64,000 nt of DNA from Patiria miniata (GCF_015706575.1 NW_024037052.1:1302001-1366000), one strand, 5' to 3'; positions 11,904 through 24,555 are shown, counted from the first letter of the stretch. Numbers and translations are program-made. Notes: a model not told the origin generated them from the letters alone.

Positions 11904-12242
11904 GACTTTTGGGTAGACAGTCATATTTGAATGAATGTATTTGGTACTTTTTGGTAGGCTACTCACAAATTTACTCAGACTGGGACCGTCATGACCGTGA
12001 GTGCATAAAAACGTGCAAAATTACTACTGACGTTTTTTTACTCACCATTAGGCAGGCTAATTAATGCCCACACAACACATACATTAAAATGATATAGTTG
12101 CAAGCATGTCACCTGCGAAATTTGAGACCTTAAATCCAATTTTAAGGCAAGTTTTTGGCAGTTCAAAAACCATGCATCAACGTCAATCCCCATGCTCTGG
12201 AAATGTGTGTTTGATTCCCAATGTATTCTGGGTAGGTGTATG

Positions 12243-12674
12243 GAATGTCAGACAAGTCGACCGTTGAGACAACTCGACTCGGGACAAGTCGGCTGTTGAG
12301 ACAACTCGACTCGGGACAACTCGACCGTTGAGACAGCTAACGTGCACGGCACGTGCACGGTACGGCCACGCGGTTGACCGGAGATGCGCGCACAGGCCCG
12401 GCAAATTCGAACGATGTGCAAGGACAATCATGCTGCGCTATATCGGCTCTGCTCTATTATGTGTCATAACTCCCAAACGGCGATCAGCCGCCGTCAAAAT
12501 CCCCGGTACTATCCCCTAAACTAGGCCCAAAAACATGCGAGGCGACTTGTCTCAACGGTCGACTTGTCTTTCCATTTATCGCACATACGGTCGAGTTGTC
12601 TCAACGGTCGAGTTGTCTCAACGGGTGACTTGTCCCGAGTCGAGTTGTCTCAACGGTCGTCTTGTCTGACCCCC
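12243..12674. mobile_element. Foldback element with GACTTGTCTCAACGG arms, 8-bp TSD
   Basis: A 432-bp element whose left arm (12243-12336) holds copies of GACAACTCGACCGTTGAGA and whose right arm (12539-12674) holds the complementary motif. It is flanked by GGTGTATG (12235-12242 and 12675-12682). The central ~200 bp is unique. No coding capacity is seen. The motif arrays resemble the subterminal transposase-binding repeats seen in hAT-type elements, which also make 8-bp duplications; that class is inferred. Confidence 0.8.
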
Positions 12675-12885
12675 GGTGTATGTAGAGCCTTGCAGCTAAC
12701 TTGTTTTTTATTCGATGGCCAAATGAACATAGCGCCCTCTGTTAAAAAATGAAACATTTTGCATTCACTCAGATCAACAAGAGGGCGCTGTTTTATCTAC
12801 ACGATAATAATGTTATAGCTGAGGAGTCTTTTTGCACAATGCATTGCAGTACACATCAACGTGATGTCTCACGTATGGATTTCGA

Positions 12886-13702
12886 TAGCCCGACTGCGTC
12901 TTGCCGTACAGTACTATCGCAAGCTCTGTAGTACGGCCAGACGCCCAATGCTTCCACAGAGGCTGAATTTTTTTGGCCGCTGATGTAGCGATTTTGCTAC
13001 AGATTTCGATCGAGATTATCTTTTCATCCAGGACACAAATTTCCAAAGTTAAGGTTCTTAGTCGTAGAGCAACTCATACCTTTTCGAAAAAACGTTCTTT
13101 TGTCTCAATATTTTCATCCATCTGGCCAAAAGCCGACTTTTCAGTCATCTTCCACAAATATCGTCCCGAAAATGCTCCCCCTTGCGATTTCAAAATGGCG
13201 GCCGCGCTGTAATGTATGCATTATGCGAGTGCGCTTGGGCAAGGTAATGAATATGCATCATAGTTTATGACGTTTGTCGGACACTCGGCGCGGCTGGCCA
13301 TACAAACACGAGGTCATGAACTAAATAATGCATATTCATTATCTTGCCCAAGCGCGCTCGCATAATGCATACATTACAGCGCGGCCGCCATTTTGAAATC
13401 GCATGGGGGAGCATTTTCGGGACGATGTTTGTGGAAGATGATGACTGAAAAGTCGGCTTTTGGCCAGATGGATGAAAATATTGAGACAAAAGAACGTTTT
13501 TTCGAAAAGGTATGAGTTGCTCTACGACTAAGAACCTTAACTTTGGAATTTGTGTCCTGGATGAAAAGATAATCTTGATCGAAATCTGTAGCAAAATCGC
13601 TACATCAGCGGCCAAAAAAATTCAGTCTCTGTGGAAGCATTGGGCGTCTGGCCGTACTACAGAGCTTGCGATAGTACTGTACGGCCAGACGCAGTCGGGC
13701 TA
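12886..13702. mobile_element. Long-arm foldback transposon, MULE type
   Basis: An 817-bp almost perfect palindrome with arms of about 370 bp and a ~70-bp loop near 13262-13325. The tips are TAGCCCGACTGCGTCT and the complement. It is flanked by GGATTTCGA (12877-12885 and 13703-13711), a 9-bp duplication typical of Mutator-like elements. The tip TAGCCC is shared with the element at 15271-15719. The small frames it contains mirror each other across the palindrome and are not genes. Confidence 0.85.
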
Positions 13703-13711
13703 GGATTTCGA

Positions 13712-14437
13712 TAACTCTCTGCAAAATTAGAATTAAAAGCTGAATTTTTGGTGATGCAATGCTCACAACAGCAACTTTGCGAGGCAGAAGTTTGGGGGAT
13801 TATTGAAGAAACTGTAGTGAGTAAGAAGCTTGCAAATTTGATTCACACTGGTTTTATTATGCAGCACAAACTTTTGCACGATATGGATACCTTAAGTTTT
13901 GGGACTCTCATACACATTTACATTCTTTACATACTGAGTAACCTACATGTACACAAACTAAATAGGTCAAGTTTGTCCCAACTCTGCCAAAAATGACCCA
14001 CAAAAATTCCCCATTTTGCTCTGACACATATCCAAGACGACAGCAATCTATCAATCAGTCAAGACCCCGTACATGTAGTTGCATGGGTAATGTTGTCCCT
14101 GGTCTTTATAGTATCTTTTCCCCTTAGATGTTAGAAAATGGGTTTTTTTTAACCAATTTCAAGACCAGGTTTTACAGTGACATCATTTGTTACTTTTTGT
14201 AAAAGTGTTATTGGATTAAGGAAGTAAAGGGAAATATAAGATTTCAAATAAACACTTTGAATAATAGTCCAATGTTTTCAATCACAATACTGTTTTTTTT
14301 TTCAAATTTCTCTGGTTATTATTATGTCAGTGTGTGTACATGTACAAATTACCACTACTCCAATGGAACAACTCATAAACTTGCAAATCATAGTCACATG
14401 TAGCACAACAATACTTGTCCCTTTCTTTGTTGTTTAG
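13712..14437. other. Intron-like sequence upstream of CCDC77 exon
   Basis: AT-rich, single-copy-looking DNA ending in the splice acceptor TTTGTTGTTTAG (14426-14437). A 45-bp segment (13772-13816) is bounded by CAG and GTGAGT but does not fit the phase of the next exon. No other gene signal is seen. Confidence 0.4.
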
Positions 14438-14641
<204 letters not shown>

Positions 14642-15166
14642 TAAGGCTCTCAGCTAATGTTCTGCACTGCATGGATCATAGTGAATAGCTGATCTGGATT
14701 AGTGTGTTGAGCTTGTCACGGGTGTTGGTCACTTTGCTGAATTACCACTTCGCCGAATAACCACTTAGCCAAATGGCATCAGGTCAACTCGGACCCAAAC
14801 CAAGTCGGACCCATGCCAAGTCGGACCCACGCCAACTCGGACCCACTACCAACTCGGACCCACTACCAACTCGGACCCAAGACCAACTCGGACCCACTAC
14901 CAACTCGGACCCAAGCACGACCAACTCAGACCCAACAATGACTTAATCATTAGTTTCAGAGATTATATTTATACATGTAGGTCATCTTAATAGTGCTTAT
15001 ATAGTGAAGATATTCGGTAATTATATTGGTCAGAATGGGGCTTTTAGTTTTGTTGTTTGATTATACTACATTGATTTTGCACTCTTATTACTCATTCACA
15101 TGAAGAAATGGATATGTGCAATGTTTTCCTTTTTCATCTGCTTTTTGTGGGTGTGTGCCAAATAAT

Positions 15167-16970
15167 CAGTGTTGTAGGTCTCGAGACCGGTCTCGAGACC
15201 ACTTTTTGCTGGTCTTGGTCTCGGTCTCGGAAGCTGTGGTCTCGGTCTTGGTCTCGGTCTTGGTCCCCTTTAGCCCCATAAATGTGGCCTATTTACTGGA
15301 CTGCCTCCGTAAACATAGGCCACACATCCACATGTACAAAAATCGTGTCGACGGAGCCAAATTTTGATTTTCACATTTAGGCTTAGTTTGTAGGGTTTTT
15401 TTTGCTTTAGAAGTATACTCACCCTCTTTATAGGCTAATCAGAAAGTGCTGCCTTTTTCAGATGTATATTTTTCGTGAAATTTCCAGATTCATTTTTACA
15501 CGTTTGTGTATCAAAATTTCAAAATGAAATTTCACAAAAATTAGACATCTGAAAAAGGCAGCACTTTCTGATTAGCCTGTAAAGAGGGTGAGTATGCTTC
15601 TAAAGCAAAAAAAACCTACAAACTAAGCCTAAATGTGAAAATCAAGATTTTTGTACATGTGGATGTGTGGCCTATGTTTACGGAGGCAGTCCAGTAAATA
15701 GGCCACATTTATGAGGCTAGGTCCCCTTTGGTCTCGATATTTTGGCTCGTCTCGGGTTGAGACCGGCAATATGTAGCTTTTACAGCTTGATCGATTACTT
15801 TTTGTTTACTTCGTTCAGTACAATTAATAGTTAAAACATTTGCTAGCCCGTAGATCAAGCTTGTTATATATCGCGGTCGGTTTGGACTTGACAGCACGTT
15901 GGAAAGTCTCCAAAGTACATGTAAAGCTGCAGCAGTTCCAGTCACTGAACGATTTGGAACAAGTTCGGCATTTATCTGTTGAGTCGGGCACATAAAGCAA
16001 AGTATAAACTTCTAACAATTTATACAATAAGGGTCAACCATTTTTGGGGATTGTGTAGTTTAGCCCACCCCTGTGGGCGTAATCACTTGCATTTTGTATT
16101 CTGATAATAAATGAGGTGCTTCAAATTAGTTATATATTTTCGACCCCACACAATGATCTCTTTAATTTGGGACAGTATTTTGAAGAAAAAGTAAATATTT
16201 CAACCTGATTTTCCAGCATTGAACTCACACACTCTTACCAGTTACCACTCACTGTTGCCATGAGAGTGTATGATGAGACCCCATTTTCTGGCTGCTCAGT
16301 TTGAAGTACCCCATTATTCCTCAAAAATTAAAATCCCGTTCAGAAAAAAATTAAAAATCCATATCTGGCACATACTGGCTACCACCTCACAACTTGTGGG
16401 TCTACATGTACAAGTCCACATTCTATGACAGAAATTTAAAAATTGATTCAACATTTTCTAGCTCCCATTTTTTAAAATCAAGTACATGTACACAAGTCTT
16501 GTTAGAAGTTAAGTCCTATATTTATTTAAGGAAAAAAAGAGGCACAATGTAAAATTAAAATTGCATCTTTAAATATCCGTTAGAAGTCATAGCTGAAACC
16601 AAGGGGTGACTGTGGAGTTTAGGATCCGAGTTCCTATAACAGATGAAACATCTACCTTTAACTTTTACTTTTGTCAAGATTGGGTGCAGCCCATTATATT
16701 TCTTAAGTATAACTACTTTTTGCTCAAGTAACGTGTCGTGTATCAATTTGTCAACACTGCCACTGGTCAAAATTTTGGTCTGTAATCTTTGTGAATAGAA
16801 AGGTTACAAGTTTCAACTATAATAACGTGTCTTGTTTTTTTATTTCGACTATTGTTATTTATTATCAGCGGTCTTGGTCTCGGTCTCGGTCTCGGACCAT
16901 ATTGGTCTCCGCCTTGAAGGGGCTGGTCTCGGTCTCGGTCTCGGACTATGCGGTCTCAACTACAACCCTG
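15167..16970. mobile_element. Non-autonomous hAT-type element with GGTCTCGG subterminal repeats
   Basis: The termini are CAGTGTTGTAG and the complement of CAGGGTTGTAG, typical hAT ends. They are flanked by CAAATAAT (15159-15166 and 16971-16978), a perfect 8-bp duplication. Subterminal clusters of GGTCTCGG lie at 15178-15262, 15720-15745 and 16868-16955. The element is 1804 bp long including the nested 449-bp MULE-type foldback. No transposase frame is visible. Confidence 0.88.
15271..15719. mobile_element. MULE-type foldback, innermost nested element
   Basis: A 449-bp near-perfect palindrome (arms ~210 bp, centre near 15495) with tips TAGCCCCATAAATGTGGCC and the complement, flanked by GGTCCCCTT (15262-15270 and 15720-15728), a 9-bp duplication. 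It interrupts the GGTCTCGG array of the surrounding hAT-type element. Confidence 0.88.
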
Positions 16971-18622
16971 CAAATAATATAAACCAAATTAAATCACACT
17001 CAATGAAGGATTTCAATATGTCACAAAAATGTTGTTCAGTGAGGAAGTTATTAATTTGAAATACATGTAGACCTTTCATTTCATGTAATTGTTAGTTTGT
17101 TTAATTTTTTTTTTTTTTACGAATCTGTTTAACTTTTTATACTTTTTTGATTAACTTTTTTCCCCCATGGAACATCATAGTCGAACATACAGACAGCTAA
17201 TGTACCTGTAAGGCCTTGAAGGATAATCTTCCCAGAGCTCCAATACTCCTTTTTGATGATTGACATTTCATAATTGTAGGGTATTTAATAAGTTGATCTT
17301 TTTTTTAGTTCACATGCTGGCTTTGAGTTTTGTGGGTTTTTTAACGAATCCGTGTAACTTACTTTTTTGATAAACCTTTTTTGTTCAATATGGAACCTTC
17401 GTTTTTCTTGCAGTGTATGCAATGGTGTTTATGTGGTTTTTTTTGTTAAATACATATACAAATGTACATGTAGAAATTAGAATAGACTTTGTTTTATACT
17501 TTATTTATTTTATTGAATGACTTATAATGTTTACTTATATTTATTGAATTAATCGTGTCATGTTTGAAAGTGTTTATGTTTCAATGTCATACTTTCCAAT
17601 TTTATTTTTCTATGAAGATCTGTTTTGAATTTATGTGGTTTGAATTAAAAATGAAATGAATTGCTGTTAAATTGAGCAAGATGGCGTGAACGATGTCAAA
17701 TATGAAAATGAATAATTGGTTAAACTTTAATTTTAAATTTTACTTTTGGTTAAAGCGCAATATGTTTCAATGGAAACAAATAATAAGAATAAATAATTAA
17801 TTACACTTTTAAAGCGCATTTCAAAAAAGCATTTCAATGCGCTTTACGACGACAAACTGCTGCAATACAGATATTTTACCTGACAACTACAATGAAAATT
17901 TATACTTAAAAGCATCACTGTATTAACAGATGATAAGTGGACAAACTTTATGAAATTGTCAAATAATTGTAAAAGTCCGAGTTGGTCATGCATGGGTCTG
18001 AGTTGGTAGTGGGTCCGAGTTGGTTGTGGATCCGAGTTGGTAGTGGGTCCGATTGAGTTGGCATGGGTCCGAGTTGGTAGTGGGTCCGAGTTGGCCTGGG
18101 TCCGAGTTGGCTTGGGTCCGACTTGGTTTGGGTCCGAGTTGGATCGAAACCAGCCAAATTACCACTTAGCCAAATTACTGCTTTGCCCAATTACCACTTC
18201 GCCGAAAGTATTTGCTAACACATTATGCTCGCATGCACAAACTCATGGTAATTATAACAGCTGACTGGTACTTAATATTAAGTGGTTTTCATACTTGTTG
18301 TGTCTTCTATTACTAGGTTTATGTGACATTGTCCTCTCAATTCACTTTGAAAGTGCAGAAGTGGAATTTATAAAATATATTAATCATTGACTGTCCGTAC
18401 ACGGTGACCATGTTTTTGGTCGCACACAGTTAATTCTGAAACTTTTTTTTTTTCTTTTTAAATCTTCATCCCCTTCAGTACTGTTTCAAGTTGACTATAG
18501 AATGAAAAAAGTTGAATCTCATATGGGTTTGGATAGGAAGGGGTAAAACAACCCCAAGTTTTTCATGTAGCTCGTTTTTATGGCTCCATACATACATGTA
18601 CGTGTCTGTAGGCATTTCTTTA

Positions 18623-18789
18623 TGGTGTAAATCAAGGACACACACATGCAACGTCATCAGTGAATTGTAAATGGAAGACGAGTTCGATTAGAAAACGTGT
18701 ACTAAACCAATGAGAGCAGATGCAAAAATGTTCAGAGTATAAACAAAGGAAAGGGAAGAGAAACATTAGAAAATCCTTGATTTACACCA
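18623..18789. mobile_element. Small Tc1/mariner-like MITE
   Basis: A 167-bp stretch with 16-bp inverted ends TGGTGTAAATCAAGGA and the complement, flanked by TA on each side (18621-18622 and 18790-18791). TA duplication fits Tc1/mariner, but the short end match makes this a moderate call. It lies in the interior of FB1. Confidence 0.6.
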
Positions 18790-19794
18790 TAACAAACTTG
18801 TTAGTACGTGCGTTTGCGTGCAATTCGGCGAAGTGGTCATTCAGCGAAGTGGTAATTCGACGGAGTGGCAAGTAGGCGAAGTGGTTATTCGGTGAAGTAG
18901 CAAATCGTTGAAGTGGTTGTCGACAAAGAGGTTGGTTGGCAAAGCGACTGCAAAAACCTTGTCACAATAGCAGTGCTACTGCCTGTCCTGAGGCTGAATT
19001 GAATCCATGTACATGTATATATACATTGTACCTGTAATCTGTATGTTGTGCAGATGGATGGTGACTGTTGGGGAGGATTCTTTGATTGGCAATGACGGAC
19101 TGACAACCTTGCGGGCAGAGTACAGGTCATTGTTTGCAGGGCTGGGTAGAGCTTCAAGTTCTCTCTAGGTGTGCTTCACAAAACAGGTCTCTATTAATGT
19201 TGTGCATTTTTCCAATAATTTAGTCTTTGAATATTGGAACTTGAATTTGAACAAAAAAATCATCCAATGACATTGAAATAATTTGGAATGTATCGATATA
19301 GATTTTGAGCTAGCTGACAACCTGGCATTTGGCAGATATTGAAGATCCACATTAGGGCTTACATTCCTCATGAAAACTCTCAAACCATCTGCGTAAAGTG
19401 TGGCGTTTGACTTAACAAATCAAATCTCTCAACTTAAACTCATAAAATCACATCATGGACGGTTTTTTGTCATTGCTCACATTAAAAAAACAATTCAATT
19501 TGATAAAATGCTATTCGGATATTCGGTGGATGATCAAATATTTGGATATTCGGTATATTTTGCACAACCCTTGTCTAGACTAAGCAATTGCAATTTGTTC
19601 CACACTAGTGCAAAAGTATGTTTAGAGATGATGCATTCATGAACATGTATGAATGTTGGTGCTGCTTTAATACCCCACATGTACAATCAGTTACACGTAT
19701 AATGTGATATGGAAGTAAACAAACCCTGTTAGTTTGGATTTACCAAAGGTGTACTAACTTGAACTTTTCCAATGATTTGATTTGTACTTGACAG

Positions 19795-19916
19795 AATCCA
19801 GCATCTGTTATCATTATCAAGCCCATCAGGTCCTGAAGTGACATACTTCCACAAAGAACCATCAACGCGGGCAATTGTCACACAGAAACACCCACAAAAG
19901 AGACATCCACATGCAG
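19795..19916 (+). CDS. CCDC77-like coiled-coil protein, next exon
   Basis: This 122-bp exon is bounded by acceptor TTGACAG and donor CAG|GTCAGT. Its first base completes the split codon from 14601, and it encodes IQHLLSLSSPSGPEVTYFHK then EPSTRAIVTQKHPQKRHPHA. The pattern 'IQ-LL-L', followed by 'G-EVTYF-KEP', is the segment that follows the ELEDKK region in vertebrate CCDC77 as I remember it. It ends in phase 1. The perfect phase match across a 5.2-kb transposon-filled intron supports a real gene. Confidence 0.82.
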
Positions 19917-20142
19917 GTCAGTGTGTAACACCGCACTGGCAACTCTACCAACGGGCTGCAGACTCATATTTGTCAATGTCCTTGGCCAAAATTTGTTAAT
20001 CAATTCCCTCGCCCATCCATGGGCAATTCTACAGAATTATAAACCTGAATGCCAACAATTCTTAATGGCCAAAATGCCACAAAAGAAATATACATATCAA
20101 TTTGAAGCATATTATCTGTATTTTATTGACATGTAGTTTATT

Positions 20143-20902
20143 TAAAAGGGAAGATACAACATCATTGCAAACATCAAAAAACGAAATGATCAAATTATGA
20201 CGAAATATATTACTGGACTGTCAGTGAATGACAGTCTAAAGCATCCTGTAAAATTCATATTTAGTCATTCCGCATTTTCTTTGCAATCAATTACGCATCT
20301 GTGTAGGGGTACAAGCCTGCTAGACTGATTCTCTGACCTAACTTCCTCAAAGTGTACAAAGTGCTACGTCTCATCTTACGTCTCATGTCACCAGACCACA
20401 AGAACATGGTTGGATTTCTTAGATTTTCTGGCATTTCCGAACCCAAAACGTGAAATAGGTCAGTTTAAAGGGAAGATACAACATTGGCAAATATTACAAA
20501 ACGATATGAACAAAGTATCACTAAATACCTTAGTGGATTGTTAGGGGATGACAGCCTAAAGCATCCTGTAAAATCGTGGCTCCTGGTGTGCTGACATTTA
20601 AAAAAAAAATGGTATTTTTCCAACGCTGGTCGGCCGACCAGCAATGGAGAAAACTGTTTTGTTTTTTTAAAACTACTCCTAATTTTTCATAATTAGTTAT
20701 TCTGTGTTTTCTGTGCAATTGATTACACACCTTTGAAGGGGTACAAGCCTACTAGACTGCCTCTCTGATCTTACAATCCCCCAAAGTCTATAAATTCTCT
20801 TTCATCTTAAATGGGGTCTGTGAACCAGACTACAAGAACATGAATGGTTTTCTTGGTTTTTCCAACATCTACAAGCCCAAAACGTGAAACAAGTCATTTT
20901 AA
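20143..20902. repeat. Intronic tandem duplication (~320 and ~440 bp)
   Basis: Two diverged direct copies (20143-20463 and 20464-20902) both start with AAAGGGAAGATACAACAT and share 'CTAAAGCATCCTGTAAAAT', 'GGGGTACAAGCCT' and 'CCCAAAACGTGAAA'. The second copy has an inserted segment with a palindromic CTGGTCGGCCGACCAG. Immediately downstream (20901-21066) is a smaller ~83-bp direct duplication around 'GCAGCAAAAGCAAATGTTGT'. Confidence 0.75.
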
Positions 20903-21876
20903 CAATATTTGCTAAAACATACTAATCCTCCAAATCCATTTATTTCTGATTATTGCAGCAAAAGCAAATGTTGTACATGCCCTTTAACAATATTTTTTAT
21001 AGCACACTAATCCCCCAGATGCACTTATTTTGAACATTGCAGCAAAAGCAAATGTTGTACATTCCCTAACAAGTTCAACAGTTTGGCTGTTACTTGTAAA
21101 TGGAAAATCAATTGATGACAATACAAAAAATTGATTTGTCTGAGTACGTCCGGTGTTTTGAGCCAATTTCTACTACAGCAACAAAGTTGGATGAATAATT
21201 TCTTCTTTGACTCATCAAAGTAACTAGTGACTAACTGATATGTTTTATCAGAATTAAAATCTACCCCGTGATTATAACTACAATTACATACACTGTTGAA
21301 TTGCCCAAAATGTACGTCTGACACTGCGGAACTGCCCCCATTTAAACATTATTAAGAGTAAACCTAGTCAAGTTCCCTTGTATTGGGTATTTTAAGTGTC
21401 AACAGTTCTTCAAGTTGTCCTAAATGTCTCATCCTTTTCCAAACAAGCAAACAACTCAAGGAATGCCATGGATAAGCCAGTTCGGTATTTCAACTGCTTA
21501 TGTGCACAACGATATGGGTCACCGGTCATTCGGGATAGTAGAACGATCAAAGGCGCATGAATGCGGGTGCGCGACGCTTGTGTGTAAATTACCACCAGAG
21601 TGGTCGTGCGCGTAACATCGCCTAACATCGTGTCAGCAATGTTATCCCAAATGACCTCAGGTCATTGAAATACAGAACTGGTTTATTACAATGAATTACA
21701 GTCGGGCATTAGAAGACTTTTGACCCAACTTTGAACATTGCATTTTATTCTGGCAAACAATTATATATCTGCACACACTGTCCATCAGATTTCAAAGGTA
21801 TATGAAGGTGTAACCTGTAATTTCCAAGACGTCTCATGTTTTCTTCTTACTTGCCTGTCTGGTTTTTTTTTTCCAG

Positions 21877-21977
21877 AGGGTGAAATATTGGGGTTTAAAA
21901 GCCAGAGTGCCAAGCAGACCACAGAACAACAGAACACGGAGGAATGCACAACACAGAGTTACTGCTAACACAAAAAG
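21877..21977 (+). CDS. Possible further CCDC77 exon (frame conflict)
   Basis: A 101-bp segment with a strong acceptor (poly-T then TTCCAG) and a good donor (AAAAAG|GTAGGT). In the phase required by the exon ending at 19916 it reads EGEILGFKSQSAK... and meets a TAA four codons before the donor. In a different phase it is fully open (RVKYWGLKARVPSRP...). Either it is a short-isoform terminal exon, an intermediate exon is missing, the assembly has an error, or it is not an exon of this gene. I could not match it to CCDC77 from memory. Confidence 0.35.
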
Positions 21978-22145
21978 GTAGGTAGAGATTACATACCGGT
22001 ATGGTTGAGGCAAAGGGTGGTTGATAAACATTGCAAAGCCAACACTCCTCAGATCTCATACCAACCATATCAGGCCCATTTTTAGTATTTGTGGGTCAGA
22101 TAAACTAGTGGATCATAGTATTAATACAATGTATGTCAAATCAGG

Positions 22146-22325
22146 TTTTGCCCTTCATTGATGTATAAACACTGAATACTCAGTGTGTTACCTCCTGAGT
22201 AAAAGTTGGAAAAATCACTCGTTGGGACTCGAACCCACAACCTCCTGCTTTCTAGTGCAGATGTTTTACCACTTGACCACTGAGCTAATGGGATCGGTTG
22301 GCTGGCTCGAATCTGATGTATTGCC
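22146..22325 (-). mobile_element. tRNA-derived SINE (minus strand)
   Basis: On the minus strand: A box TAGCTCAGTGGTCAAGTGG, then B box GGGTTCGAGTCCC, then body 'GAGTGATTTTTCCAACTTTT', then 'AACACACTGAGTATTCAGTG', ending near AGGGCAAAACCT. It is the best preserved of the three family members in the window and lies immediately upstream of the CACTGTG satellite. Confidence 0.78.
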
Positions 22326-22339
22326 CTTATGAAATTCCC

Positions 22340-23500
22340 CCTAGTCACCACAGTGTTTATCTGTGTGGTCATAGTGTGCACACTATGATCACACCGAAAC
22401 CACACTGGAACACACAGTGAAAATTGCACACTGTGAATTGCCACACAGTGACACCTGTGAAATCACCGTGGATTGGCCACAGTGTCTGTTCACAGAACGG
22501 AACACACTGTGAACACACTGTGGTCATTCCACAGTGTGAATTGCCACTCTGTGACACACTGTGAATTCACCGTGGATTGTCCACAGTGTCTGTTCACACC
22601 GAGAACACACTGTGAACACACCCAGTCATTCCACAGTGTGAATTGCACTCTGTTGAACACACTGTGAATTCACCGTGGATTTCCACAGTGTCTGTTCACA
22701 CACGAGAACACACTGTGAACACACTGTGGTCATTCCACAGTGTGAATTGTCACTCTTTGAACACACTGGTGAAATCACCGTGGATTGTCCACAGTGTCTG
22801 TTCACACCGAGAACACACTGTGAACACACTGTGGTCATCCACAGTGTGAATTGCCACTCTGTGAACACACTGTGAAATCGTGGAGTATTTGACCACACAG
22901 AAAACACAGCGAGATCACACTGTGTTCACACGGTGACGACCATTTCACATTGTGACATCTCCCAGACTATGAAAAACTGTGTGAATGATGTGTGATTGGT
23001 CCACATAGAAAACACACTGAGATCACACTGTGTTCAAACAGTGACCATTTCACATTGTGACCATTTCCAGACTATGATGACTGTGTGAATGGTGTGTGAT
23101 TTGAACATAGTTTGGTCCACACAGAAAACACACTGAGATCACACTGTGTTCACATGGTGACCATTTCACATTGTGACCATTCCCAGACTATAAAACTGGT
23201 GATGATGTGTGATTTGAACAATTGGTCCACACACTGTGACAGGTTCACATCTGTGAACGGCCACTGTGTGAACACACTGTGACTCTTTGTGATTTTGTCA
23301 GTGTTGGTCCACATTTAGAGCACACTGTGAACACACTGTGACAGGTTCAGACTGTGAACGTCACTGTGTGATAACACTGTGAACTCACCGTGATAATTTC
23401 CCAACATGCTGGTCCACTGAGAACACTGTGAAACACACTGTGACATTTTCACATTGTAAACCGCCCACTGTGCGAACACACGGTGGACTCGCCGTGACTT
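22340..23500. repeat. CACTGTG-rich palindromic satellite
   Basis: Repeats of about 104 bp in the first half (equivalent CCGTGGATT points near 22466, 22570, 22673 and 22778), then longer and more diverged units to about 23500. Each unit consists of CACACTGTG, CCACAGTGTG and TGTTCACA-type words, so the array is self-complementary at many points. An 18-bp perfect palindrome CATAGTGTGCACACTATG starts the array (22370-22387). Short frames on both strands are by-products. Confidence 0.85.
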
Positions 23501-24555
23501 AAATTACATTGAAACAAAATTCTATGTTGAGATTGCTGCTGTCGCACCAGAATCTTTCGATATTTTTTTGAAAAATGTTTATATTTATTTAAAAACATTC
23601 TTTTTTTTATGCATCTTGAATTGCGTTACCCTCACGGTTAAGTTTTGTCAGTTGTGGAATGTTGTATCGACATACATACATGTTATATTCGAAGTGCAAC
23701 AATCGTGTCAGGAAAATAATAACTTGTTGCCTTTTTACAGAAACATATATCAAAAGCCGCGAGTTTGTGTGCATGCATGCCAAAACAGTGACGCCAACCA
23801 ATCATATGACGCGTAATTTGCAACAGCATCCTAGGTTGTAACGCGCTGGCAATCAGAGTACGCTCTTTGAATTTACAATCGCGCGCCAGGCGACGACCGT
23901 TGACCTTGCTTCGCCAACCGCCATGACAGTACTGCTGCATGTGTCCATGTGTTGCGCAACGTGCAATCGCCGTCGTTTTTACTGAAATATCAGTAAGATT
24001 TTGCCATGAAACTTCGTTGTTATTGTTATGATGTGTCTTAGACAAACCTGGATTTAATTCGCAGCATTTTTCTGATTAATTTCATTCGATTTCTCCGCTA
24101 AACGATAGACAAAATATTGACACATGTACACGTACTGTACATGTACACACACAGAATCACGCACGCAGTAGGCTATAAAGTATGCACCATACACACAGAC
24201 GGGTGCCTCGAAAGGGTTCGTGTCATTTGAAATGCTGTGGAGTCTGGGTACAGTGCGGACATAGTACATCATACATGTACATGTATTTCTCGTCATTTTT
24301 TCTGCAAGTAGCCTACTGCATGTAGCACTATATTGTGCCTAAATTTTAATAGTAAGTAAAGACTAAGTTCTTGTTTTTTTAATTCTGGAAGCTTAGAACA
24401 TGTTAGAGTCAAGTATGTGGCAAACAGTTGCGGCAGGGCTATACGCAAGCACATGTTAACTTTTCCTCGACACTATCCTGACTAGCCTACATCCAAACAT
24501 GACCCAAACTATGGACATTTCTAAGTACTGCTGTAGAAGTAAATTATTTTACGTT
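23501..24555. other. No recognised gene
   Basis: A CpG-richer patch at 23780-24010 and several TACATGTA/ACATGTAC words (24121-24290). No domain, splice pattern or RNA was recognised. Confidence 0.4.

Larger units (their letters stand above)
14775..18151. mobile_element. Foldback element FB2 (CCAACTCGGACCCA arms)
   Basis: The left arm (14783-14936) has about ten copies of a 14-19-bp motif around CAACTCGGACCCA. The right arm (17975-18145) has the complement. Near the tips both arms share CAACTCGGACCCAAACCAAG. It is flanked by AGCCAAAT (14767-14774 and 18152-18159), although this word also occurs in the FB1 arm it landed in. Its interior contains the hAT-type element at 15167-16970 and, at 17790-17870, a sequence resembling the end of a retroposon ('GCGCATTTCA...GCGCTTTACGA'). 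Confidence 0.75.
14720..18957. mobile_element. Foldback element FB1 (TTACCACTTCGCCGAA arms), outermost of four nested elements
   Basis: The left arm carries TTACCACTTCGCCGAATAAC motifs (14739-14774, continued at 18152-18213 after the inserted FB2). The right arm (18816-18955) carries the complementary TTCGGCGAAGTGGT motifs. Flanking CTTGTCAC is present on both sides (14712-14719 and 18958-18965), an 8-bp duplication. All of FB1 lies in the intron between the CCDC77 exons at 14438 and 19795. It has no coding capacity, and its tips are only roughly complementary, so the exact ends are less certain than the duplication. Confidence 0.7.

Noticed and set aside
13265-13615. 116-codon minus-strand frame resembling a plus-strand frame at 12973-13212
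   Set aside because: The two are mirror images across the palindromic element 12886-13702.
13772-13816. 45-bp segment with CAG and GTGAGT borders as a CCDC77 exon
   Set aside because: Weak polypyrimidine tract and its end phase does not fit the exon at 14438.
22200-22300. Possible tRNA gene on the minus strand
   Set aside because: A and B boxes are present but the cloverleaf does not close, and a SINE body follows, shared by two other copies.
22340-23500. CRISPR-like array
   Set aside because: Repeats have no unique spacers of constant length and the window is eukaryotic; it is a satellite.
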